The notes under the pieces: generated by a model
The model's input: the letters and a program-made list of their open reading frames with translations, nothing else
The model's database searches: none
Told to the model about the DNA's origin: nothing
Made by a program: the position numbers and the translations under genes
In this document: piece by piece, positions 1 to 5,340 of the stretch
Layout of the letters: the number at the start of each line of letters is the position of its first letter
Numbering within the stretch: position 1 is the stretch's first letter
From: an uncultured Clostridia bacterium
GTDB lineage: Bacteria > Bacillota > Clostridia > Oscillospirales > Acutalibacteraceae
NCBI GenBank assembly: GCA_947174455.1
Contig: CAMWIZ010000060.1
Span: 1 to 5,943, forward strand
Length of the DNA: 5,943 nt
Reading direction: 5' to 3'

Positions 1-1
1 G

Positions 2-30
2 AATATACTTCATATTTTCTGCAATGTCAA
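2..30 (-). promoter_or_regulatory. sigma-A-type promoter firing out of the left edge
   Basis: Read on the minus strand, a perfect -35 box TTGACA (25-30) is followed by a 17-base spacer and a -10 box TATATT (2-7), one base away from TATAAT. Box quality and spacing are both what the housekeeping sigma factor prefers. Transcription would begin just beyond position 1 and run leftward, so the controlled gene lies outside the window. The DNA upstream of the -35 is AT-rich and contains the 41-base tandem repeat. The boxes are seen directly; promoter activity is inferred. Confidence 0.55.
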
Positions 31-62
31 GCACCGTAAATCTTTGCTCAGGTCTTTTTGAG

Positions 63-142
63 CTTTAAGCGAAACCTTGTAAAGTTTTAGTCAAGTTTTT
101 TATCTTTAAGCGAAGCGTTATAAAGTTTTGGTAATGCTTTTT
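63..142. repeat. two degenerate 41-base tandem repeat units
   Basis: Positions 63-101 and 104-142 align without gaps over 39 bases with 7 mismatches (about 82% identity), with a period of 41 bases. Both units begin CTTTAAGCGAA, share TAAAGTTTT in the middle and end in a T-run. The period is not a multiple of three, so the two units fall in different reading frames, which argues against a coding repeat. On the minus strand the pair lies upstream of the promoter at the left edge, so an AT-rich upstream element or a protein-binding site is possible but unproven. Confidence 0.7.
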
Positions 143-258
143 TAAAAGCTTGCGGTTCCGAAGTAGAGCCTTTGGGCGACAGCCGCAACCGGCGAAACAC
201 CTTTCTTAGGGAGCGTAGCGGAACATAAATAAACTTTCTCATGCAGAACGTAGAAATA

Positions 259-286
259 GGGAGAACCTGCTGCAAGTGGTTCTCCC
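259..286 (-). terminator. 9-bp GC-rich hairpin, possible terminator after spoVM
   Basis: GGGAGAACC at 259-267 pairs perfectly with GGTTCTCCC at 278-286 around a 10-base loop. Read on the minus strand the stem is followed by TATTTCTA, a broken U-tract, so it could be a weak intrinsic terminator for the transcript carrying spoVM, whose stop lies about 90 bases upstream. The T-run is poor, and the hairpin could equally be part of a dispersed repeat element. The plus-strand side has no T-run at all. Confidence 0.35.
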
Positions 287-311
287 CAACGATAGCTATG
301 ACATTTGTGCC

Positions 312-340
312 TTCTCCGCAGTTTGTAAAACAGCGGAGGA
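312..340. repeat. long imperfect inverted repeat (RNA hairpin)
   Basis: TTCTCCGC (312-319) pairs with GCGGAGGA (333-340) with one G-U pair. After a single A-A mismatch, GTTT (321-324) pairs with AAAC (328-331) around the triloop GTA. That makes 12 base pairs in one arm. Neither strand has a following T-run, so this is not a standard intrinsic terminator. It sits between spoVM and the second hairpin at 259-286, and may be a structured 3' UTR or part of an intergenic repeat. Confidence 0.6.
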
Positions 341-377
341 ACTGAAAACAAACAGTTAAACTTGGCAGCTACCTACA

Positions 378-470
378 TTATGTAATTTCCTCTTTCAACT
401 TTTTTATACCGAACATTCTTCTAAGAAAGAAACCGATAAACTTGGGGTTATCAATAACTATGAATTTCAT
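378..470 (-). CDS. spoVM: stage V sporulation protein M (SpoVM)
   Basis: This 30-residue gene encodes a peptide beginning MKFIVIDNPKF. From memory, B. subtilis SpoVM (26 residues) begins MKFYTIKLPKF. The two align without gaps, with identities at M1, K2, F3, I6, P9, K10, F11, G13, R17, M19 and G21, including the helix-breaking Pro9 known to matter for localisation. In B. subtilis SpoVM is an amphipathic helix that lies in the forespore outer membrane, senses convex curvature and anchors SpoIVA and hence the spore coat; it also inhibits FtsH. Support beyond similarity is strong: an AGGAGG site lies 7 bases before the ATG, and spoVM follows thiN in B. subtilis as well. The C-terminus is a little longer and charged (KKLKEE). 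The gene follows the 47-residue membrane protein gene by 14 bases and is probably co-transcribed with it. In B. subtilis it is sigma-E controlled; I see no clear sigma-E site here. Confidence 0.9.
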   Translation of the reverse strand: MKFIVIDNPKFIGFFLRRMFGIKKLKEEIT

Positions 471-477
471 AAAAAGC

Positions 478-483
478 CCTCCT
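478..483 (-). promoter_or_regulatory. consensus ribosome binding site of spoVM
   Basis: A perfect AGGAGG on the minus strand is separated from the spoVM ATG by 7 bases and begins one base after the stop codon of the preceding 47-residue gene. This site is what makes such a short reading frame credible. Its closeness to the upstream stop suggests translational coupling. Confidence 0.85.
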
Positions 484-484
484 G

Positions 485-628
485 TTACCTTTTGATCAAG
501 CATATTGAAAGAACTATCACCACAATTGCTGATATAAACAAAACAAATTCACTCGGGCAAAAGGTTGACATTAAAAGACCTACTCCGAATGCCAGCACAC
601 ACCTTGCCCTACAATTACAGCGACACAT
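485..628 (-). CDS. 47-residue Cys-rich two-helix membrane protein, function unknown
   Basis: I do not recognise a named family. The peptide has a short Cys/Arg head (C2, C4, C6 and C10 interleaved with R3, R7 and R9), a hydrophobic stretch at about 11-23, a turn with C24-P25-S26-E27, a second hydrophobic stretch at about 28-45 and a KR end, giving a likely helical hairpin in the membrane. A further Cys is at 43. The frame is closed by TAA, and the AGGAGG of spoVM follows one base later, so both are probably made from one mRNA. The start is uncertain: ATG at 628 has a weak GGGTG eight bases before it; an in-frame ATG at 634 or GTG at 637 would add two or three residues; a TGA stop (644-646) closes the frame upstream. 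Position next to spoVM suggests a sporulation or forespore-membrane role, which is inference. The absence of a strong ribosome binding site is the main doubt about its reality. Confidence 0.7.
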   Translation of the reverse strand: MCRCNCRARCVLAFGVGLLMSTFCPSEFVLFISAIVVIVLSICLIKR

Positions 629-651
629 TCTCATCACACCCGATCATAAAT

Positions 652-679
652 ATTATACCAATCAGAAATAAAATCTCAA
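652..679 (-). promoter_or_regulatory. sigma-A-like promoter for the small-protein/spoVM pair
   Basis: On the minus strand, TTGAGA (674-679) and a perfect TATAAT (652-657) are separated by 16 bases. Transcription would start near position 645, only about 17 bases before the ATG at 628, giving a very short leader. spoVM genes are usually expressed by the mother-cell factor sigma-E, and this site does not look like a sigma-E promoter, so either the pair is also expressed vegetatively or the match is accidental in AT-rich DNA. Confidence 0.4.
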
Positions 680-829
680 ACAGCCTTGCCGTCACACTCT
701 TTACTTTGTTAAAAAGCAAAGATTACAAAACCTAATGTTCGCATTTGGGTCAGCACTGTACTGTAATGTTTTTATCTCAATCGGTATTAGAAGCTCGTAA
801 TAACATTATACACAAACAAAAAAAATGTG

Positions 830-1471
830 TTACTCTGCCGGTATTATGAGCAATGCCGTGCCTTTATGCAGAGTGACTGTAGCCGTGTCGGATATTACTA
901 TATTACTTATGGAAAACGGATATTCCGTTTTAACCTCTGCATTTTTAAGCGGGTAATACATACCTGTATAAGATAATTCTACACTGTCGCAGGCAAAAGG
1001 TATTATAGAAACTGTTCTTCCGTTTAGATGATTCAAAATATTTTCTCCCTTATTTAGGAGTTTGTTATCTCCGTAAATATCGGAAATAACCCCGTGTGCA
1101 TTTCTGTTTTTTAAATATAAAAGGAGCGACAGATTTGACAACATATGGTCCACTCTTCCCCCCATCGCACCTAAAAACAGAAATTCCGAAAAGCCTTGAC
1201 TGAGTGCATACTTTACACAGTACATGGTGTCAGTGTCGTCCTTTTCGTGGGGCAGCGTTAAAACCGATTTATCTTTCAAAACAGCACGATTGCTTAAAGA
1301 ATCGAAGTCACCCACCACCAGATTCGGAGTTATGCCAAGTTTCAACAGCTTATCAAGACCGCCGTCCGCACAGATAATATAATCACCGTCACTTATTCTG
1401 CTTTCTATAAATCTGCCCTCATCAACAGGAGAAGCCGAAACTATTACACACCGTGACTTTGGTGTTACCAT
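830..1471 (-). CDS. thiN: thiamine pyrophosphokinase (thiamine diphosphokinase)
   Basis: This cytoplasmic enzyme transfers pyrophosphate from ATP to thiamine, making the cofactor thiamine diphosphate directly. The 213 residues match the usual length of bacterial ThiN. Family motifs appear in order: ADGG (35-38), GDFDS (54-58), EKDDTD (76-81), supplying acidic metal and nucleotide ligands, and GGRVDH (104-109). The C-terminal half carries the thiamine-binding beta domain with SISN (187-190) and TVTLHKG (198-204). The ATG at 1471 overlaps the rsgA end as ATGGTAA, a 7-base overlap, and has AAAGGA nine bases upstream, so translation is probably coupled to rsgA. In B. subtilis rpe lies between these two genes; here it is missing. 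No convincing terminator follows the stop; the next 200 bases hold an A/T-run and only weak hairpins. Confidence 0.93.
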   Translation of the reverse strand: MVTPKSRCVIVSASPVDEGRFIESRISDGDYIICADGGLDKLLKLGITPNLVVGDFDSLSNRAVLKDKSVLTLPHEKDDTDTMYCVKYALSQGFSEFLFLGAMGGRVDHMLSNLSLLLYLKNRNAHGVISDIYGDNKLLNKGENILNHLNGRTVSIIPFACDSVELSYTGMYYPLKNAEVKTEYPFSISNIVISDTATVTLHKGTALLIIPAE

Positions 1472-2346
1472 TTTTTCAAGTCCTTTACTTCGTTGTACAT
1501 TGCAACATAGCTATCATGTCTTGACTTGCTGATTTTGCCGTTCTCAACAGCCTCAATAACAGCACAGCCTTTTTCACACAGATGATTGCATGAAACGAAT
1601 TTACATTTTCCCAAATAATCATCAAATTCAGGAAATGCAAATTGCAGTTCCGATTTTTCTATAATTTCGTACCGCTCCAAATCAACAGTGGAAAATCCGG
1701 GGGTATCTGCCACATAACCACCGTCAATTCTGTAAAGCTCAACCGAGCGTGTGGTGTGTCTTCCTCTGCCAAGCTTTTTGCTGATGTCACCCGTGTCAAG
1801 CTTTAAATCAGGGAAAAGTGCATTGAGAAGTGAGGACTTACCGACACCTGAGTTGCCTGTAAATGCAGTAACCTTGCCATGCAATAAGTTCTTAATTCTT
1901 TCCAATCCTCTGTTATCCGCTGTTGAGAACTCTATAACCTCTATACCCGACAATGCATAATTTTCCTTTAGTGTATCTGCTGACGCAAGGTCAGATTTTG
2001 ACACAACTATAACGGGTGTGATTCCCCTATTGACAGCGGCTGCCGTCATTTTGTCAATAACAAGCGTGTTTGGGGATGGCGAGCAGGTTGCTGCCACTAT
2101 TACCAATGTGTCAACGTTTGCAAGCGGAGGTCTGACAATAGAACTTTTGCGTTCATATATTTCCTCAATAGCTGCATATCCGTTATCCGGAACACTTATT
2201 CTAACGTGGTCACCCGCAACAGGTTTACAGCCCTTGCTGCGAAAGCTGCCCCTTGCTTTGCACTCATATACCCCGTCGGCGGCTTCTACATAATAGAAGC
2301 CGCCGATTGATTTTAATATAATTCCGTTTAATGTTTCAGTACTCAT
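1465..2346 (-). CDS. rsgA: ribosome small-subunit assembly GTPase RsgA (CpgA/YloQ)
   Basis: RsgA is a circularly permuted GTPase that binds the 30S subunit late in its assembly and hydrolyses GTP when the decoding centre is ready. Homologues are substrates of PrkC-type kinases and are linked to cell-wall shape in B. subtilis. The 293 residues show an N-terminal OB-fold (about 1-65), then the permuted G motifs: G4 as SKSD (116-119), P-loop GNSGVGKSS (164-172), switch GRGRHTTR (193-200) and G3 DTPGF (214-218). A zinc knuckle follows with C248, C253, H255 and C261 in the expected C-x4-C-x-H-x5-C spacing. I place the start at the ATG at 2346, seven bases after AGGAG; an adjoining in-frame TTG at 2349 would add one residue but sits only four bases from that site. 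The gene starts 14 bases after prkC and overlaps thiN by 7. Confidence 0.95.
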   Translation of the reverse strand: MSTETLNGIILKSIGGFYYVEAADGVYECKARGSFRSKGCKPVAGDHVRISVPDNGYAAIEEIYERKSSIVRPPLANVDTLVIVAATCSPSPNTLVIDKMTAAAVNRGITPVIVVSKSDLASADTLKENYALSGIEVIEFSTADNRGLERIKNLLHGKVTAFTGNSGVGKSSLLNALFPDLKLDTGDISKKLGRGRHTTRSVELYRIDGGYVADTPGFSTVDLERYEIIEKSELQFAFPEFDDYLGKCKFVSCNHLCEKGCAVIEAVENGKISKSRHDSYVAMYNEVKDLKKW

Positions 2347-2353
2347 CAATAAT

Positions 2354-2358
2354 CTCCT
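2354..2358 (-). promoter_or_regulatory. ribosome binding site deciding the rsgA start
   Basis: AGGAG on the minus strand lies 7 bases before the ATG at 2346 and only 4 before the TTG at 2349, which favours the ATG. It fits wholly into the 14-base gap after the prkC stop codon. Confidence 0.7.
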
Positions 2359-2360
2359 GA

Positions 2361-4565
2361 TTAGTAATTCTGTGAATCGTCATCGGGGTTAGCGCTTGGA
2401 TCAGGATCTGTCGGTTCGCCAGACATCGGATCGCTGTAATCAGGTTCACTCGGTTCTGTAGGTTCACTTGAAACGTCAGAATCTGTATCGTCAATATAAT
2501 AATCGCTGTCAGTGTATTCATCAGAATCTGTTTCATTTGATGATACATCACTGTCTGTATCCGTTTCTGTATCTGTTTCCTCGTCTGTATCAAGTACAAA
2601 TGTGTAAGATTCCTTTGTTGTAACAGTTTCGTTCGCAAAGTCAAAGCTGTAAACACGATACGTTTTTTCGTTGAGAGCAACAACAACCTGAACGGTACCA
2701 ACTGTACTCATACGTGTAAGTGAAATCTTGTACTCCTTTGCGTACTTAGGAACTATTGATTTAGTATAGGAAGCATCCACCTCACCGTTGATTATAACCT
2801 CAAATTTTACCGATGAGCTTATGTCAACAGGTAAATCAACAGTCTGTGTAAGTGTGAGATTTCTCGGCGGTCCTTCACTAAGAATAACGCTGACGTTTGA
2901 ACCGGGAGCAACCTTAGCACCTCGCAAAGGATTCTGTGCAACGACCTTATCCTTTGCAACGGTACTCTCCATGTAAGAGTTTCCGTTATAATTCAGACCA
3001 ACCTCCGAAAGCTTAGCCTGTGCCTCAGAAAGTGTAAGACCAACCAAATTCGGTACTTCTATCTTGGATTCACCGGCTTTTTTGCTGACATAAATTTTAA
3101 CGGTTGATCCTATAGTTATTTTAGAACCCGAAATCGGGTATGTCTGCTTTACATAACCTTCAGCAGTCTGATCGTCAAGTACCATTAAAACCTCCGGTAC
3201 CAAATTGCTTGAACGAATCTTTTGAACAGCGTCATCCTTTGAATATCCGTCAACGGATGGCAGGTTAATTTTTGTTTCCTCACTGTTTACCACAATGGAA
3301 ATAGTAGAACCCTCTTTAATCTTCTTCTCAGACGGTTCGGGGTCTTGACTTATAATGATATCCGTTGGCTTATCGGGGTCGTAAATATTGGTTATGTTCC
3401 ACTTAAAATTGTATGTAACCTTATCCTTGTTTACATCGGAAAAGTTAAGTCCTATCAAATTAGGAACAAGAACGTCATTGGTTGAGTTGTCACCAAATCC
3501 CTTAAACACTGCAAGCACTACAAACACAAGACAGGCAACCAAAAACGCCGATGCCGCTCCAATTACGATTTGGATAAACGGGTTGGTGCCCTTTTCCTCG
3601 GTGTCATCCGAATCGTCTCTGTCATAATCATCTAAATCATCATCTTCAAACTGTTTGTTTATTTTCTTTACAGTATGAACAGACGGTGTTGAAGATGCTG
3701 CTGTCGCTGCACTGTAGGAATAATTAAACTTAATTGCCGGATTCTTTGAAATTTTAACAAGGTCGCTGAGCATCACCGCTGCTGAGGTATACCGCTTCAG
3801 CGGATCTTTCTGCATAGCCTTAATAGTTATCTCTTCAAGTCCCACAGGTATCTTGGGGTTAATCTCTCTCGGAGGCTTCGGGTCTGACTGCAGCTGCATA
3901 ATGGCAACAGACACTGCACTGTCAGCCTCAAAAGGCAGCTTGCCCGTGAGCATCTCATACATCATTACACCTATGGAGTAAATATCCGACTTGCCATCGG
4001 TAACATCTCCACGAGCCTGTTCGGGTGCTATATAGTGAACCGAGCCTATTGCTTTGTCGGTCATAGTTTTTGTTTCTGTATTTGAAAAACGTGCTATGCC
4101 AAAGTCTGTTACCTTAATAGTTCCGTCCTCTAAAAGCATTATATTCTGCGGTTTAATATCACGGTGAATGATGCCCTTCTCATGTGCATGCTGCAAAGCC
4201 ATCAAAATCTGTGTGGTAAAATGCACCGCTTCTCTCCAGTCAATAACCCCATTCAGTGCAATATACTCCTTTAGGGTTATTCCGTCAATATACTCCATTA
4301 CTATATATTGAATCATATCGCCAAAGCTTACGTCATAAACCTTGACTATATTCGGATGTGAAAGCACAGCAATCGCTTTGGACTCGTTCTTGAAACGTCT
4401 GATGAACTCAGCGTTGCCCAAAAACTCGTCCTTCAAAATTTTTATTGCGACCTCTCGGTCATCTATTATATCATGTGCACGGTAAACCATAGCCATGCCG
4501 CCGACACCAATCATCTCGTATATCTCGTATCGACCGTCAAGCTTTTTACCGGTATATTTATCCAT
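2361..4565 (-). CDS. prkC: membrane Ser/Thr protein kinase with three PASTA repeats
   Basis: This sensor kinase phosphorylates division, cell-wall, translation and germination proteins on Ser/Thr and is reversed by PrpC. The 734 residues contain a complete kinase domain (about 12-272): glycine loop GVGGMAMVY (20-28), Lys42, Glu61, catalytic HRDIKPQN (134-141), DFG (154-156), an activation loop with Thr163, 165, 167 and 169, and APE (180-182). A very acidic juxtamembrane patch (307-324) precedes one transmembrane helix (about 331-354). Outside the membrane are three PASTA repeats (about 365-428, 433-495 and 502-565), the part that binds muropeptides or lipid II in this family. They are followed by a beta-rich domain (about 568-657) and a tail (658-734) of Asp, Glu, Ser, Thr and Pro without any Lys or Arg in 661-734. 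The tail is unusual and carries no sortase signal. ATG 4565 has AAGGAG nine bases upstream and 21 bases separate it from prpC. Confidence 0.96.
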   Translation of the reverse strand: MDKYTGKKLDGRYEIYEMIGVGGMAMVYRAHDIIDDREVAIKILKDEFLGNAEFIRRFKNESKAIAVLSHPNIVKVYDVSFGDMIQYIVMEYIDGITLKEYIALNGVIDWREAVHFTTQILMALQHAHEKGIIHRDIKPQNIMLLEDGTIKVTDFGIARFSNTETKTMTDKAIGSVHYIAPEQARGDVTDGKSDIYSIGVMMYEMLTGKLPFEADSAVSVAIMQLQSDPKPPREINPKIPVGLEEITIKAMQKDPLKRYTSAAVMLSDLVKISKNPAIKFNYSYSAATAASSTPSVHTVKKINKQFEDDDLDDYDRDDSDDTEEKGTNPFIQIVIGAASAFLVACLVFVVLAVFKGFGDNSTNDVLVPNLIGLNFSDVNKDKVTYNFKWNITNIYDPDKPTDIIISQDPEPSEKKIKEGSTISIVVNSEETKINLPSVDGYSKDDAVQKIRSSNLVPEVLMVLDDQTAEGYVKQTYPISGSKITIGSTVKIYVSKKAGESKIEVPNLVGLTLSEAQAKLSEVGLNYNGNSYMESTVAKDKVVAQNPLRGAKVAPGSNVSVILSEGPPRNLTLTQTVDLPVDISSSVKFEVIINGEVDASYTKSIVPKYAKEYKISLTRMSTVGTVQVVVALNEKTYRVYSFDFANETVTTKESYTFVLDTDEETDTETDTDSDVSSNETDSDEYTDSDYYIDDTDSDVSSEPTEPSEPDYSDPMSGEPTDPDPSANPDDDSQNY

Positions 4566-4586
4566 AACTTTTCTCTCCTTACACCT

Positions 4587-5318
4587 TTATTCAGCCGAAA
4601 TTACCGCAACTGTAATATTATCACTACCGCCACGTTCCTTTGCTATGGAAACAAGCTTCTCGGTAAGCTCTTCATGGGAAGTATTCTGTATAATATCCAA
4701 AAGCTCTCCGGCTGCAAAATAGTTCGTAAGACCGTCAGTGCACATCAACAACATATTTCCCTGTATAAAGGGACGTGAAATGTAGTCTAAGTCAAGTGCA
4801 CTTTCCACACCTAAGGCACGGGTAATAAAGTTCTTGCTGGGGTGAACACGGGCTTGCTCCTCGGTAAGTTCTCCACGAATAACCATTTCCTGTACAAGGG
4901 AGTGGTCGGTCGTAAGCTGCTCTATTCTGTCATTGTAGACAATATAAACCCTGCTGTCGCCTGCGTGTACAACATGAACAACCCCGTCCTTTATAACCGC
5001 AAGCTCCACCGTCGTACCCATACCCCTAAGAATCTCCGATTCACAGGACATCTCATAGACCTTACGGTTTGCCGAGGAAACAGCAGACTTCATCACCTGC
5101 GTGAGTTCGTCCTCAGACATATCCTGTCTGAATCCTTCCTTTAACTTATTACTTATTTCCTCTACGGCCTCAACACTGGCAACACTGCCGCCGTTGACTC
5201 CGCCCATTCCGTCACATACAACCGCCCACGCACTCGTGTCAGAGAACATACCGTAGCGGCAGTCATCTTGGTTGCTGTTCCTAACCAAGCCGACATCGGT
5301 CTTAAAGAAAATCTGCAA
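4587..5318 (-). CDS. prpC: PP2C-family Ser/Thr protein phosphatase (PrpC/Stp)
   Basis: This soluble, Mn/Mg-dependent phosphatase removes phosphate from Ser/Thr residues placed by the neighbouring PrkC, including on the kinase itself. The 243 residues match the small bacterial PP2C class. Visible motifs are TDVGLVRNSNQDD (7-19) with metal ligand Asp18, DGMGG (36-40) with Asp36, AGDSRVY (119-125), TTDHSLV (136-142), CTDGL (193-197) with Asp195, and GGSDNITV (230-237) with Asp233. All core metal aspartates are present. The common NED of motif 1 reads NQD, a tolerated variant. The start is a TTG at 5318, chosen because an excellent AAGGGAGG lies 8 bases upstream and the protein begins exactly where the family normally does. 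The gene starts 22 bases after rlmN. Confidence 0.95.
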   Translation of the reverse strand: MQIFFKTDVGLVRNSNQDDCRYGMFSDTSAWAVVCDGMGGVNGGSVASVEAVEEISNKLKEGFRQDMSEDELTQVMKSAVSSANRKVYEMSCESEILRGMGTTVELAVIKDGVVHVVHAGDSRVYIVYNDRIEQLTTDHSLVQEMVIRGELTEEQARVHPSKNFITRALGVESALDLDYISRPFIQGNMLLMCTDGLTNYFAAGELLDIIQNTSHEELTEKLVSIAKERGGSDNITVAVISAE

Positions 5319-5326
5319 AATTTATT

Positions 5327-5334
5327 CCTCCCTT
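5327..5334 (-). promoter_or_regulatory. strong ribosome binding site supporting the TTG start of prpC
   Basis: AAGGGAGG on the minus strand is spaced 8 bases from the TTG at 5318. No ATG competes nearby, and the following residues line up with the usual PP2C N-terminus, so the TTG is taken as the true start. Confidence 0.75.
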
Positions 5335-5340
5335 GCCCCT

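Larger units (their letters stand above)
31..377. other. intergenic region without a convincing gene; repeat-like
   Basis: No frame here has a plausible gene. Two short minus-strand frames (275-87 and 351-142) begin only with TTG, lie across the hairpins and read as Lys/Arg-rich or low-information peptides. The stretch holds a degenerate tandem repeat (63-142), a GC-richer middle (about 150-220) and two strong hairpins (259-286 and 312-340). This composition differs from the flanking genes and resembles a dispersed intergenic repeat element. That is inference; copies elsewhere in the genome cannot be seen from here. Confidence 0.5.

Noticed and set aside
87..351. Two minus-strand frames of 62 and 69 codons
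   Set aside because: Both start only at TTG, run through the hairpins and tandem repeat, and overlap each other in different frames. The peptides look like translated repeat DNA.
360..671. Plus-strand stop-free run of about 104 codons without an ATG
   Set aside because: It is exactly antisense, codon on codon, to spoVM and the 47-residue gene, which have start codons, tight spacing and a consensus ribosome binding site. The plus frame has no start or ribosome site and no recognisable protein pattern.
704..830. Possible thiN terminators: stem 704-710/715-721 and stem 810-814/826-830 with an A/T-run
   Set aside because: The stems are short and AT-rich, and neither has the GC-stem plus downstream U-run order on the minus strand. 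The A/T-run lies inside the loop of the second.
2018..2293. Plus-strand 91-codon frame opposite rsgA, and similar antisense frames opposite prkC and prpC
   Set aside because: Each lies fully antisense to a well-identified gene, with no ribosome site and no family motif.
2347..2349. TTG at 2349 as the rsgA start
   Set aside because: It sits only 4 bases from AGGAG, while the adjoining ATG at 2346 has the ideal 7-base spacing.
2336..2701. Minus-strand 121-codon frame overlapping the end of prkC
   Set aside because: It is a frame-shifted reading of the low-complexity Asp/Thr/Ser tail, giving a Thr/Ile/Gln-rich string; prkC in the other frame is complete with clear domains.
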